DNA of 64,000 nucleotides, taken from positions 1 through 64,000 of the forward strand of contig JAZOLG010000029.1 of NCBI GenBank assembly GCA_045652765.1, given 5' to 3'. Of this stretch, positions 16,395-25,804 are shown piece after piece (position 1 is the stretch's first letter; every line of letters begins with the position of its first letter). The notes below the pieces were generated by a model. That model worked only from the letters and a program-made list of their open reading frames with translations, did no database searches and had not been told where the DNA came from. Source of the stretch: UBA1231 sp045652765. GTDB taxonomy: Bacteria > Bacillota_I > Bacilli_A > ML615J-28 > CAG-313. Made by a program: the position numbers and the translations under genes.

Positions 16395-17027
16395 ATGAAA
16401 GGTTTGTTTATAACAATAGAAGGAAATGATGGTTCTGGTAAATCAACAGTAATAACATCATTAAAGAATGAATTGGCTAAGCTTGATATTGATGTAAGCT
16501 ATTCGAGAGAACCAGGCGGCAGTTATGTTGCAGAAAAAATAAGAGAAGTAATTCTTGACAATGATAATATTGCAATGGATGATAAAACTGAAGCATTACT
16601 TTATGCAGCAAGCAGAAGACAACACTTAAAAGAAACTGTTTTTCCTGCTTTAGAAGAAGGGAAAATTGTTATTTGTGACAGATTTATTGATTCATCATTA
16701 ACTTATCAAGGAATAGCAAGAGGACTTGGTGTTGACGAGGTTTATAATATGAACCTTTTCGCAACAGAAGGATTTATGCCACATTTAACAATATATTTAT
16801 TGGTTGATCCTAAAGTTGGTCTACAAAGAAAATCACACCAAAAAGAATTAGATAGATTAGAACATGAAAAATTAGAATTTCATGAAAAAGTATATAATGG
16901 CTATTTAATGTTAGCTGAAAGATTTAAAGATCGTGTAAAAATAGTTAACGGCAATGTTACAATTGAAGAAGAATGTAAAGCTGTTAATGATATTATTATA
17001 AACTTTATTAAAGAAAGAGGATTCTAA
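16395..17027 (+). CDS. tmk: Thymidylate kinase
   Basis: Phosphorylates dTMP to dTDP for DNA synthesis (210 aa). The P-loop EGNDGSGKST (9-18), the dTMP-binding DRF motif in CDRFIDSSLTYQG (about 95-107) and SREPGGS (about 36-42) are all in place. GAGGTAAGATTAA precedes the ATG. Its last base overlaps the holB start (TAATG). The order tmk-holB-ricT-trmN6-rsmI is a shortened version of the B. subtilis yaa/yab cluster: yaaQ, yaaR and yabA are missing. Confidence 0.96.
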   Translation: MKGLFITIEGNDGSGKSTVITSLKNELAKLDIDVSYSREPGGSYVAEKIREVILDNDNIAMDDKTEALLYAASRRQHLKETVFPALEEGKIVICDRFIDSSLTYQGIARGLGVDEVYNMNLFATEGFMPHLTIYLLVDPKVGLQRKSHQKELDRLEHEKLEFHEKVYNGYLMLAERFKDRVKIVNGNVTIEEECKAVNDIIINFIKERGF

Positions 17028-17974
17028 TGAACATTATTGATTATCAAAAAGAAGTTATAAATTTAATTGATAATAGTTTTAAGAAAAATCAAATTAGCCA
17101 TGCATACATTTTTGAAGGAGAACGTGGTAGTGGACTAAAAGAAGTGGCTCTTTATTTTGCGAAAAAATTACTTTGTTTAGAAGAATCAAAACCATGTAAC
17201 AAATGTGCTAATTGCAAACGCGTTGACAATGGAACACATACAAATGTAATGATGATTTCTCCTGTTCAAGGAGTTGTAAGAAAAGATCAAATAAATAGCA
17301 TTATTCACGAAGGTTCCATGACTTCACTTACTGAATTAAATAAAATATATATAATTGAAGAAGCAGAAAAAATGAATCGTTCATCTGCTAATGCTCTTTT
17401 AAAATTTTTAGAAGAACCTTATCCAAATAACTATTTAATATTGTTAACTGAAAATAGTAATGTTTTGCTTGAAACAATTACTTCAAGAACGCAACTTATA
17501 AGATTTAAAAGAATTAATAAATCAATACTTGTTAAGAACTTACAAAATGATGGTATTGAAAAAGATGTAGCATATATATTATCAGAATTATTCGGTAGTT
17601 TTGATGAATCTAAAGAAGCCTTAAAAAATGGAACAATCATTAATGTTATTGATTTATTTAAAAAATTGATTATGGCTAAACAAAATAAAAAAGATATATA
17701 TGTTGAATATTTCTTAAATAAAAAACTAATAGACTCTAGTGAAGCAGCTCATTGGTTATTAGAAATATTCACACTATATAAAAGAGAAGAAATTAGATTT
17801 ATTGAAAAAAATGAATGCAATTATTTTACTAACTTAATTGATAGTGATACTTATCAAGATACTGATACATTTAAAATTGCAAATCAAATTGATGAAATAA
17901 ATTTAAGTATTGAAAAAATTAACGCTAAGGTTAATATTGATTTAGTATTAGCAGGATTATTACAAAAACTATAA
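17027..17974 (+). CDS. holB: DNA polymerase III subunit delta'
   Basis: Part of the clamp loader that places the sliding clamp on DNA. The 315 aa protein has an AAA+ domain with the zinc finger Cys50, Cys57, Cys60 and Cys63 (CNKCANC) and the SSANALLKFLEEP segment that aligns with the SRC region of the clamp loader. The Walker A position reads GERGSGLKE, without the GKT/S needed for ATP hydrolysis, as is normal for delta' subunits. It starts at the tmk stop and is followed after 13 bases by ricT. Confidence 0.92.
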   Translation: MNIIDYQKEVINLIDNSFKKNQISHAYIFEGERGSGLKEVALYFAKKLLCLEESKPCNKCANCKRVDNGTHTNVMMISPVQGVVRKDQINSIIHEGSMTSLTELNKIYIIEEAEKMNRSSANALLKFLEEPYPNNYLILLTENSNVLLETITSRTQLIRFKRINKSILVKNLQNDGIEKDVAYILSELFGSFDESKEALKNGTIINVIDLFKKLIMAKQNKKDIYVEYFLNKKLIDSSEAAHWLLEIFTLYKREEIRFIEKNECNYFTNLIDSDTYQDTDTFKIANQIDEINLSIEKINAKVNIDLVLAGLLQKL

Positions 17975-17987
17975 AGGTGGTGAAAAC

Positions 17988-18806
17988 ATGATAGAAGTAG
18001 TAGGCGTACAGTTTAAAGGAATGGGACGCATATATTATTTCAAACCATTAAATATAAAATTCCAACCAGGAGATTACGCTATTGTTGAAACTGTTCGTGG
18101 TGTTGAACTTGGTAAAGTTATTGTTGGTAATAAAGAAATTGATGAAAGTCAATTTGAAACAGAACTTAAAGAAGTATTAAGAAAAGCAAAGGAAGAAGAT
18201 TTGCTTATTGAAGAAAAAAATAATAAAGAAGCTGAAGAAGCTTTTAGAATATTTAAAAGTGAAGTAGTTAAATTAGATCTTGATATGAAGCCGCTTCAAG
18301 CTGAATACACATTTGATCGTACAAAAATTATTTTTTATTATACTGCAGATGATCGTGTAGATTTTAGAGAGCTTTTAAAACAACTAACTCCACAATTTAA
18401 ATTACGAGTTGAACTTCGACAAATCGGTACACGTGAAGGTGCAAGATTAATTGGTGGACTTGGTGGTTGTGGAAGAGAAATATGTTGTCGCAGTTTTCTA
18501 AAGAATTTCGATGTTGTTACAATGAAAATGGCAAAAGATCAATCAATGAGTTTGAATAATAATAAGATTAGTGGTATCTGTGGAAAACTTATGTGTTGTA
18601 TTGCTTATGAAAATGGATTATATCAAGAACTTCGTGAAATTGTACCAGCTATTGGTACATATGTAAAAACACCAAATTGTGATTATTGTAAAGTTGTAGG
18701 TGTAGACTATGTTAAACAAATAGTCAGAGCCCAAGAGTCTCCTGATGCGATGCCTGTTGCGTATTACGCTGAACAAGTACAAGTTGTACCTAGAAAAGAT
18801 AAATAA
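17988..18806 (+). CDS. ricT: PSP1 domain protein (RicT/YaaT family)
   Basis: A cytosolic protein of the PSP1 family. In B. subtilis, RicT works with RicA and RicF in RNA maturation by RNase Y and carries Fe-S clusters. The 272 aa sequence shows the conserved Cys clusters GGCGREICCRSF (about 163-174) and GICGKLMCCIAYE (about 193-205), plus a third CDYC (about 227). RicA and RicF are not in the window. AAAGGTGGTG precedes the ATG. The stop overlaps the next start by one base. The Cys-rich clusters tie it to the SUF system by function, an inference. Confidence 0.9.
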   Translation: MIEVVGVQFKGMGRIYYFKPLNIKFQPGDYAIVETVRGVELGKVIVGNKEIDESQFETELKEVLRKAKEEDLLIEEKNNKEAEEAFRIFKSEVVKLDLDMKPLQAEYTFDRTKIIFYYTADDRVDFRELLKQLTPQFKLRVELRQIGTREGARLIGGLGGCGREICCRSFLKNFDVVTMKMAKDQSMSLNNNKISGICGKLMCCIAYENGLYQELREIVPAIGTYVKTPNCDYCKVVGVDYVKQIVRAQESPDAMPVAYYAEQVQVVPRKDK

Positions 18807-19546
18807 TGATAGAAGTAATAAATGATCTATTAGGATATGACGGAATAAAAATTATTCAGTGTCCTGACATGTTTCATTTCTCGCTTGATTCTAGTTTGTT
18901 AGGCGACTTTGTTACAATAAATCCTCAAGATAAAAGAATATTGGATATTGGTACAGGAAATGGACCAATACCTTTATTTTTATCACTGCGTACAAAAGCG
19001 CCAATTGATGGCGTTGAAATACAAGAACAACTTGCAGATTTAGCAGCAAGAAGTGTAAAATTAAATAATTTAGAGGAACAAATAACAATAATCAACGATG
19101 ATGTAAGAACATTACATAAAAAGATAGGCGTATCTAAATACGATGTAATAACTTGTAATCCACCATACTTTAAACATAAAGAAGAAAGTAATATTAATAA
19201 AAACGATTATTTGACATTAGCTCGTCATGAAATAACGTTAAATTTAGATGAATTATTAGACTGTGTTAGAAAACTTTTAAAAGACAATGGTACTTTCGCA
19301 ATGGTTCATAGAACTGAAAGATTAATGGATATTTTAGAAGTTTTTAGAAAATATAACATTGAACCAAAAAGAATCAGATTTGTTTATCCAAAGAAGAATA
19401 GTACACATAGTCTAGCTGTACTAATTGAAGGTAAGAAAAGCAAGAAACAAGGTGGTTTAAAAATATTACCACCACTATATGTTCATAATTTAAATGGAAC
19501 ATATACGAAAGAAATCCTTAGAATATTTAATTACAAACAGGAGTAA
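18806..19546 (+). CDS. tRNA1(Val) (adenine37-N6)-methyltransferase-like protein (YabB/TrmN6)
   Basis: An S-adenosylmethionine-dependent N6-adenine methyltransferase of the YabB/TrmN6 family (246 aa). The SAM-binding motif I is LDIGTGNGPIPL (about 47-58), followed by the acidic motif GVEIQEQ. The catalytic NPPYF motif lies at about residue 114. The likely target is A37 of tRNA-Val, based on the E. coli family member. It is translationally coupled to ricT by a one-base overlap and followed by rsmI after 5 bases. Confidence 0.9.
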   Translation: MIEVINDLLGYDGIKIIQCPDMFHFSLDSSLLGDFVTINPQDKRILDIGTGNGPIPLFLSLRTKAPIDGVEIQEQLADLAARSVKLNNLEEQITIINDDVRTLHKKIGVSKYDVITCNPPYFKHKEESNINKNDYLTLARHEITLNLDELLDCVRKLLKDNGTFAMVHRTERLMDILEVFRKYNIEPKRIRFVYPKKNSTHSLAVLIEGKKSKKQGGLKILPPLYVHNLNGTYTKEILRIFNYKQE

Positions 19547-19551
19547 TAAAT

Positions 19552-20406
19552 ATGAAAAGACAAAAAAGTTTTGATAATAATGATGCAAAATTATATTTAG
19601 TTGGTACTCCGATTGGTAATTTGGAAGACATTACTTTTCGTGCTATTAATACACTCAAAATGGTTGATATAATATATTGTGAAGACACTAGAACATCTTT
19701 TAAATTGTTAAATCATTACGAGATAACAACTAAGTTAAAGAGTGTACATTTATTCAATGAAAATGAAATTAGTCACGAAATCATTCAAAAGATAAAAGAT
19801 GGTTTGAATGTCGCAATTATCAGTGATGCAGGACTTCCAATTATATCGGATCCAGGTTGGGTTGTAGTAAAGGAAGCTGTTGATAATGATATTGATGTTG
19901 TTTCTATTCCAGGTGCTACTGCCGGTCTTACAGCTTTAATAGCATCAGGAATCCCAGCCCATTCGTTTTATTTTGCGGGCTTTTTAAATAGTAAAAAAGC
20001 CAAAAGAAAACAAGAACTTAAAAAATTATATAATAAAGAAGAAACAATCATCATGTATGAATCACCACATCGTATTGTGGAAACATTATCAATCTTAGAT
20101 GAACTCTTTACTAATCGTGATATTGTGTTAGCCAGAGAACTAACCAAGAAACATGAAGAGTATTTAAGAGGTAAGCCAAAAGAATTGTTAGAAATTGCTG
20201 ATTCATTAAAAGGTGAAATGGTTTTAATTATTGAAGGTAATGCAAATCCTGAGACAGATGAACTTGTTGAATTAAATGATTTATCTCTAATAGAACATTA
20301 CAATCATTATATTGAAAAGGGCTTTACTGATAAAGACGCAATTAAACAAGTAGCACTTGATAGACATATATCTAAAAAAGATGTATATAACGTAATAAAA
20401 AAATAA
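19552..20406 (+). CDS. rsmI: 16S rRNA (cytidine1402-2'-O)-methyltransferase
   Basis: Methylates the 2'-O of C1402 in 16S rRNA at the P site. The 284 aa protein has the family motifs LVGTPIGNLEDITFRA (about 15-30), CEDTRTSFKLL, ISDAGLPIISDPG (about 89-101) and YESPHRIVETL (about 162-172). CAGGAGTAATAAAT precedes the ATG. It ends the tmk-holB-ricT-trmN6-rsmI run and faces a gene on the other strand across a shared terminator. Confidence 0.96.
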   Translation: MKRQKSFDNNDAKLYLVGTPIGNLEDITFRAINTLKMVDIIYCEDTRTSFKLLNHYEITTKLKSVHLFNENEISHEIIQKIKDGLNVAIISDAGLPIISDPGWVVVKEAVDNDIDVVSIPGATAGLTALIASGIPAHSFYFAGFLNSKKAKRKQELKKLYNKEETIIMYESPHRIVETLSILDELFTNRDIVLARELTKKHEEYLRGKPKELLEIADSLKGEMVLIIEGNANPETDELVELNDLSLIEHYNHYIEKGFTDKDAIKQVALDRHISKKDVYNVIKK

Positions 20407-20430
20407 AGAGGTTCATTTTGAACCTCTTTT
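20406..20430. terminator. Bidirectional terminator between rsmI and the MurE-like gene
   Basis: The arms AAGAGGTTCA and TGAACCTCTT have a short loop and T residues on one side, A residues on the other. Confidence 0.88.
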
Positions 20431-21292
20431 ATAATATATATTTGGAGAAAAATATATTAACAAAATCAACTGTTTGAAACTCATTATCGAATAATGCAAA
20501 CAAAGAAATGATAAAATATATATAATCAAAATTATTCAAACAAAACAATACTTCGCTTATTTCCATTTCATTTTTATATAATGTGCCAGTAATTATTTTA
20601 TTATGAATTGAAACATTAGCTAAATTATATATGCCATTAGAATTGTAACTAACACTAATACAATTATTTAAATGAACTAAATCGTCAAAGTCATCATAAT
20701 TTGCTAAAAAAACTCCGTTTGATTTAACATAACTATCTATTTTGATAAGGGACTTAAATGATGTGCTATAAGATGATTTAGACAATAAAATGTAATCAAA
20801 TTTTAGAATTCCTTTTATATCATTTAGTTCAGAAGAATGAAATATCCAAAAGATATAATGATATTCCTTTTTATTACAATTACTTAAAAAAGTATAAAGT
20901 TTATCGATATCATAATATTCTTTAATAAATGTTATTTTAATTTGCTTGTGCTTATTAAAAAGATCAGTAAGTATTTTTTCATAATTAAAAAAATCATCAT
21001 TTAAGATTCCAATTAATTTATATTTTGAATCTTCTAATTTATAATAAATGTTATATATATGAGCAAGCTCAGTTATAATATTTTCTGTTTTTATATAAAG
21101 GAATGTATTGTCTAAAATAGGGTATTCCGATACAATCAAAATACTGTTTTTAAGATGCTTTGGAATATCGAAAATATTGTCATTATTCATATTAATGAAT
21201 ATTGTATTTTTCTTAATATCATTAATATTAACAGTAATAAAGTTAACTTCAAAATCATTAATAATATTTGGATAAAAGCTTGATAGTTTCAT
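20429..21292 (-). CDS. MurE-like protein lacking the ATP-binding loop
   Basis: A 287 aa protein that I place, by layout only, near the MurE branch of Mur ligases. Residues 17-37 (ITVNINDIKKNTIFINMNND) fit the MurE segment ITxDSRKVKPGDLFVAL. Residues 55-79 fit the partner strand and helix. KYKLIGILNDDFFNYEKIL (90-108) sits where MurE has IGVTGTNGKTT, but the glycine-rich loop, Lys and Thr are gone. FHSSELNDIKGILKFDYILL (151-170) matches MEVSSH...FDVAVFTN. The C-terminal ligase domain is missing. It should therefore not hydrolyse ATP. AGGAG lies before the ATG at 21292; the longer frame to 21322 has no RBS. The gene has its own AT-rich, Asn- and Ile-rich style. The homology is inference. Confidence 0.45.
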   Translation of the reverse strand: MKLSSFYPNIINDFEVNFITVNINDIKKNTIFINMNNDNIFDIPKHLKNSILIVSEYPILDNTFLYIKTENIITELAHIYNIYYKLEDSKYKLIGILNDDFFNYEKILTDLFNKHKQIKITFIKEYYDIDKLYTFLSNCNKKEYHYIFWIFHSSELNDIKGILKFDYILLSKSSYSTSFKSLIKIDSYVKSNGVFLANYDDFDDLVHLNNCISVSYNSNGIYNLANVSIHNKIITGTLYKNEMEISEVLFCLNNFDYIYFIISLFALFDNEFQTVDFVNIFFSKYIL

Positions 21293-21441
21293 AAATACAA
21301 CTCCTAATTTTATTATTCTCAAGTATTCAAATAATATACAAAATATCTTTCAAAACCACTGTTAAATAGGAAAATTTCACAAAGCAACTTTTTTCGACAA
21401 AAGAGAAAAAACATCTTAAAATAAATTTGTAAGATATTTAA

Positions 21442-21471
21442 TTAGCAAAAAAATAGATGTTGTGATATAAT
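21442..21471 (+). promoter_or_regulatory. Promoter of nifJ
   Basis: TTAGCA and an extended -10 box TGATATAAT are 18 bases apart (counted to TATAAT), 39 bases before the start. The same TGATATAATAA pattern recurs before tmk, tilS and lysS. Confidence 0.6.
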
Positions 21472-21509
21472 AAGTCGTAAAATAAAAATAACTAGGAGGA
21501 GTTTTATTT

Positions 21510-24500
21510 ATGTCAAAAAAAGTTTTCCAATCTATGGATGGGAACCAAGCTGCAGCTCATACAGCCTATGCGTTTACTGAAGTTGCAGGTATTTATCCAA
21601 TTACACCTTCTTCTCCAATGGCCGAAAATGTAGATTTATGGTCATCTCAAGGAAAGAAGAATTTATTTGGAACTCAAGTAAAAGTTGTTGAAATGCAATC
21701 AGAAGCTGGTGCTGCAGGTTCAGTACACGGTTCATTACAAGCTGGTGCATTAACTACTACATTTACTGCCAGCCAAGGTTTATTATTAAAAGTTCCTAAC
21801 ATGTACAAAATCGCAGGTGAATTATTACCAGGTGTTATTCACGTATCTGCACGTGCATTAGCTGCACAATCTTTATCAATCTTCGGTGATCACCAAGACG
21901 TTATGGCTGCTCGTCAAACTGGTTTTGCGATGCTTGCTACATCAAGTGTTCAAGAAGTTATGGACTTAGGTGGTGTTGCTCACTTAGCAGCTATTGAATC
22001 TAGTGTTCCATTTGTTCATTTCTTCGATGGATTTAGAACATCTCATGAAATCCAAAAAGTAGAAGTTATGGATTATGATGTTTATAGAAACTTATTAAAC
22101 TGGGATGCAGTTAAGAGATTCCGTGAAAAAGCATTACACTTTGCTAATCCTGTAACTCGCGGTACTGCTCAAAATGATGACGTATATTTCCAAACTAGAG
22201 AAATTCAAAACAAATATTATGAAGCAGTTCCTGCAATTGTTGCAAAATATATGAAAGGTATTTCAGAAGCTACTGGACGTTACTATGCTCCATTTGTATA
22301 TTATGGTGCTGAAGATGCTACAGATGTTATCATCGCTATGGGTTCAGTTACTGAAACTATCAAAGAAGCTGTTGATTACTTAAATGCTCAAGGCAAAAAA
22401 GTTGGTTGCGTAACAGTTCACTTATATCGTCCATTCTCTAAAGAATACTTATTAAGTGTTGTTCCTGCAACTGTTAAACGTATTGCTGTATTAGACAGAA
22501 CTAAAGAACCAGGATGTGCTGGTGAACCACTATACTTAGATGTTAAGAGCGTATATTATGGTGTTAAAGGCGCTCCATTCATCATTGGTGGTAGATTCGG
22601 TTTATCTTCAAGAGATACTACTCCAGCTCAAATGATCGCTGTATTCAAACATTTAGCTAAAAAAGGTCATGATGGATTTACAGTAGGTATTAACGATGAC
22701 GTTACAAATTTAAGTATTCCAGTTGGACCAGAAGTTCGTATTAACGAAGAAGTATCTGAATTAGTATTCTTCGGTTTAGGTTCTGATGGTACTGTTGGTG
22801 CTAACAAAAATACAATTAAAATTATTGGTGATAATACTGACTTATATGCTCAAGCATACTTTGCATATGACTCTAAAAAATCAGGTGGTGTAACTCGTTC
22901 ACACTTACGTTTTGGTCCAAAACCAATTAAATCACCTTACTTAGTTAACCAAGCTAACTTCGTTAGCTGCAGCTTAGAATCATATGTTGAAAAATATGAT
23001 ATGTTAGGATGCTTAAAAGATGGAGGAACATTCTTATTAAATACTGTTCACTCTGCTGAAGAACTAGTTAAAACTCTTCCAAATGCATTCAAAAAACAAT
23101 TAGCTGAAAAACATGCTAAATTCTTTATTATTGATGCTGTTCACCTAGCTCGTGAAATCGGATTAGGAAACCGTACTAATACAATTTTACAATCTGCATT
23201 CTTTAAATTAAATCCTCAAATCATGCCTTATGAAACTGCACAAGATTTAATGAAAAAATATGCATATAAAGCTTATAGCCGTAAAGGTGAAGCAATCGTT
23301 GAAATGAACTATCAAGCAATCGATCGTGGTGCTCAAGGTTTAGTTGAAGTTGCTGTTGATCCAGCATGGGCTAAACTTCGTGTTGCTAAAAAAGCTGTTG
23401 ACGAATCTCGTCCACATTTCGTACGTACAATTGCTGATGAAGTTAATGCTGTTAAAGGTTATGATTTACCTGTTTCTGCATTTACTGGTTATGAAGATGG
23501 TACAATGCCTGCTGGTACTACTCAATATGAAAAACGTGGTATTGCTAACTTCGTTCCACAATGGAATTCAGAAAACTGTATCCAATGTAACCAATGTGCA
23601 TTTGTTTGTCCACACGCTGTAGTTCGTCCATTCCTTGCTACTGAAGAAGAAATGGCTAACGCTCCAAAAGGTGTTCAAACATTAAAACCAGTTGGAAAAG
23701 GATTAGAAGGATTAAAATATTCATTACAAATTTCTGCTCTTGACTGTACAGGATGTGAAGTTTGTGTTAACCAATGTCCAGCTCCAAAAGGTAAAGCACT
23801 TACTATGGTACCTATTGAAGAAGCTCTTAAAGCTGGTGAACAAGAACAAGCTTCTTACTTCTTCAACAACGTTTCTTATAAAGATGCATTAGTAGATAAA
23901 TTCTCTAACGCTAAAAATAGCCAATTTGCTCAACCATTATTTGAATTCTCAGGAGCATGTGGTGGATGTGGTGAAACTCCATATGTTAAATTAGTTACTC
24001 AATTATTTGGTGATCGTATGGTAGTTGCAAATGCTACTGGATGTTCTTCAATCTATGGTGGAAGCTTCCCAGCTAGCCCATATACAACAAATAAAGATGG
24101 TCATGGACCAGCTTGGGCTAACTCATTATTCGAAGACAATGCTGAATTCGGATTTGGTATGAAAGCTGCAGATACTGCTTTAAGAGACCACATTGCACAA
24201 GTTATGGAAGGTGCTCTTCAAAATGGTGTTTGTGATGAACAAGTAAAAGTATTATTTGAAAAATGGTTAGCTAACCGTGAAGATGGTCAAGTAACTAAAG
24301 AAATCAAAAACGAATTAGTGCCATTACTAGAAGGTAAAGATTGCGAATGTGCTAAAGAAATCCTTGGATTAAAGAACTACTTAACTAAGAGTTCTCAATG
24401 GATCTTTGGTGGTGACGGATGGGCTTATGACATCGGTTACGGAGGATTAGACCACGTTATTGCTAACGGTGAAGATGTAAATATCTTAGTATTAGATACA

Positions 24501-25052
24501 GAAGTTTATTCTAACACTGGTGGACAATCTTCTAAATCTTCTCCAACAGCTTCTATCGCTAAGTTTACTGCAACTGGTAAACATGGTAAGAAAAAAGACT
24601 TAGCAGCAATTGCTATGAGTTATGGACATGTATATGTTGCATATGTAGCTCATGGTGCTAGCCAAGCTCAATTATTAAAAGCTATGAAAGAAGCAGAAAG
24701 CTATCATGGACCATCTCTAATCATTGCTTATGCTCCATGTATCAACCATGGTTTAAAACGTGGTATGAGTAAATCACAAGAACAAGCTAAACTTGCTGTT
24801 GAATGTGGTTATTGGACATTATTACGTTATGATCCAAGACTTGCTGAACAAGGTAAGAACCCATTAGTAGTTGATTCTAAAGAACCAAACTGGGATTTAT
24901 ATGATGATTACCTAATGAGTGAAACTCGTTATGCTCAATTAAAGACTATCAATAAAGAACAAGCTGATGAATTACTTGCAATCAACAAGAAAGAAGCTCA
25001 AAAACGTTATAAGAATTATCAAAGAATGTTAAAGATGGACTTTTCTGAATAA
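21510..25052 (+). CDS. nifJ: Pyruvate:ferredoxin (flavodoxin) oxidoreductase
   Basis: Oxidises pyruvate with CoA to acetyl-CoA and CO2 and passes electrons to ferredoxin or flavodoxin, the key anaerobic pyruvate step. At 1180 aa it is the full-length single-chain enzyme. It contains the pyruvate-binding YPITPSSPMAE (about 29-39), two ferredoxin-type 4Fe-4S sites (CIQCNQCAFVCPH at about 690, CTGCEVCVNQCP at about 747), the cluster Cys in ACGGCGETPY (about 816) and the thiamine diphosphate site GGDGWAYDIGYGG with NTGGQSSKSS. TAGGAGGAG precedes the ATG. Codons are richer in C-ending choices than in neighbours, a sign of high expression. It has its own promoter and terminator. Confidence 0.98.
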   Translation: MSKKVFQSMDGNQAAAHTAYAFTEVAGIYPITPSSPMAENVDLWSSQGKKNLFGTQVKVVEMQSEAGAAGSVHGSLQAGALTTTFTASQGLLLKVPNMYKIAGELLPGVIHVSARALAAQSLSIFGDHQDVMAARQTGFAMLATSSVQEVMDLGGVAHLAAIESSVPFVHFFDGFRTSHEIQKVEVMDYDVYRNLLNWDAVKRFREKALHFANPVTRGTAQNDDVYFQTREIQNKYYEAVPAIVAKYMKGISEATGRYYAPFVYYGAEDATDVIIAMGSVTETIKEAVDYLNAQGKKVGCVTVHLYRPFSKEYLLSVVPATVKRIAVLDRTKEPGCAGEPLYLDVKSVYYGVKGAPFIIGGRFGLSSRDTTPAQMIAVFKHLAKKGHDGFTVGINDDVTNLSIPVGPEVRINEEVSELVFFGLGSDGTVGANKNTIKIIGDNTDLYAQAYFAYDSKKSGGVTRSHLRFGPKPIKSPYLVNQANFVSCSLESYVEKYDMLGCLKDGGTFLLNTVHSAEELVKTLPNAFKKQLAEKHAKFFIIDAVHLAREIGLGNRTNTILQSAFFKLNPQIMPYETAQDLMKKYAYKAYSRKGEAIVEMNYQAIDRGAQGLVEVAVDPAWAKLRVAKKAVDESRPHFVRTIADEVNAVKGYDLPVSAFTGYEDGTMPAGTTQYEKRGIANFVPQWNSENCIQCNQCAFVCPHAVVRPFLATEEEMANAPKGVQTLKPVGKGLEGLKYSLQISALDCTGCEVCVNQCPAPKGKALTMVPIEEALKAGEQEQASYFFNNVSYKDALVDKFSNAKNSQFAQPLFEFSGACGGCGETPYVKLVTQLFGDRMVVANATGCSSIYGGSFPASPYTTNKDGHGPAWANSLFEDNAEFGFGMKAADTALRDHIAQVMEGALQNGVCDEQVKVLFEKWLANREDGQVTKEIKNELVPLLEGKDCECAKEILGLKNYLTKSSQWIFGGDGWAYDIGYGGLDHVIANGEDVNILVLDTEVYSNTGGQSSKSSPTASIAKFTATGKHGKKKDLAAIAMSYGHVYVAYVAHGASQAQLLKAMKEAESYHGPSLIIAYAPCINHGLKRGMSKSQEQAKLAVECGYWTLLRYDPRLAEQGKNPLVVDSKEPNWDLYDDYLMSETRYAQLKTINKEQADELLAINKKEAQKRYKNYQRMLKMDFSE

Positions 25053-25062
25053 TAAACAAAAT

Positions 25063-25098
25063 AGGGTTATATGATAATAATATAACCCTTTCTTTTTT
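25063..25098 (+). terminator. Rho-independent terminator after nifJ
   Basis: The arms AGGGTTATAT and ATATAACCCT are followed by TTCTTTTTT. Confidence 0.88.
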
Positions 25099-25108
25099 AG
25101 GAGGTAAT

Positions 25109-25711
25109 ATGGAAAACACACCTAACAGATTTGAAGAATTAGATAAACTAGAAGAAAATAAAAACACTCAAGTTGTTGAAAACAAGCCAAAACAACCAAA
25201 CAATACTAAAAAGACTATACTTGGAATTGTTGGTGCAATTATTGGTATAGTGTTTGGATATTTAATAACAAGTGGAAAACTTTTTCCACCAAAAGATAAA
25301 GTATTTAAATCACACGGCATAACTGTAACATTAAATGATGATTTTCATGAAAAAGAATATTTAGGTTTTCAAGTAGCTTATTTATCTGAAAAATCATTTT
25401 TTGCAGCTAACAGAGAAGATAAAAGTTTATTTATTGGTACAGGAATTAATAGTTTAAAAGGCTATATCAATGCTGTTTTAAAATTAAACAATAAATCCTC
25501 TACAATTAAAGAAGGAGTTACTTCTGAAGGACAAAAGTACTTTTATGCAAAGTATACATCTGAAGTTGATGGTGATAGCTTTAGTTATTACCTAGTAACA
25601 TTAGAAGGAGATAATCATTATTATACAATTAATTTTGGTTGTAGAAGTAAAGATTATAGCAAACTTGAAAACCAATATGAAGATTGGGCTAAGACAATTA
25701 TAGTAGAATAA
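25109..25711 (+). CDS. Single-pass membrane protein of unknown function
   Basis: I recognise no family. The 200 aa protein has a charged cytoplasmic N terminus (residues 1-35, rich in Glu, Asn and Lys), one membrane segment (about 36-55, ILGIVGAIIGIVFGYLI) and an outside domain of about 145 residues with alternating strands and several aromatic residues. TAGGAGGTAAT precedes the ATG. It lies directly after the nifJ terminator without a clear promoter of its own, so low-level read-through from nifJ may serve it. A terminator follows. Confidence 0.75.
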   Translation: MENTPNRFEELDKLEENKNTQVVENKPKQPNNTKKTILGIVGAIIGIVFGYLITSGKLFPPKDKVFKSHGITVTLNDDFHEKEYLGFQVAYLSEKSFFAANREDKSLFIGTGINSLKGYINAVLKLNNKSSTIKEGVTSEGQKYFYAKYTSEVDGDSFSYYLVTLEGDNHYYTINFGCRSKDYSKLENQYEDWAKTIIVE

Positions 25712-25737
25712 GACTGTATAGACAGTCTTATTTTTTT
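25707..25737 (+). terminator. Rho-independent terminator
   Basis: The arms AATAAGACTGT and ACAGTCTTATT have a four-base loop and are followed by a T run. Confidence 0.9.
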
Positions 25738-25757
25738 ACATTGTTTTATTATCTATA

Positions 25758-25786
25758 TTGACAACGTAACAATGTTATGTTATAAT
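25758..25786 (+). promoter_or_regulatory. Consensus promoter with internal inverted repeat (bactofilin operon)
   Basis: TTGACA and TATAAT are exactly 17 bases apart, the best sigma-A promoter in the window. The 17-base spacer (25764-25780) is itself an inverted repeat, ACGTAACA-A-TGTTATGT, with a core of TAACA/TGTTA. A repeat in this position is the usual binding place for MerR-type regulators, and the first gene of the operon encodes a MerR-like helix-turn-helix protein. Autoregulation is inference. Confidence 0.75.
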
Positions 25787-25804
25787 TAGTGTGTGAGGTG
25801 TACT

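Noticed and set aside
23344..23622. Forward frame of 92 aa within nifJ
   Set aside because: It is a shifted reading of nifJ, Leu/Val-rich, without an RBS.
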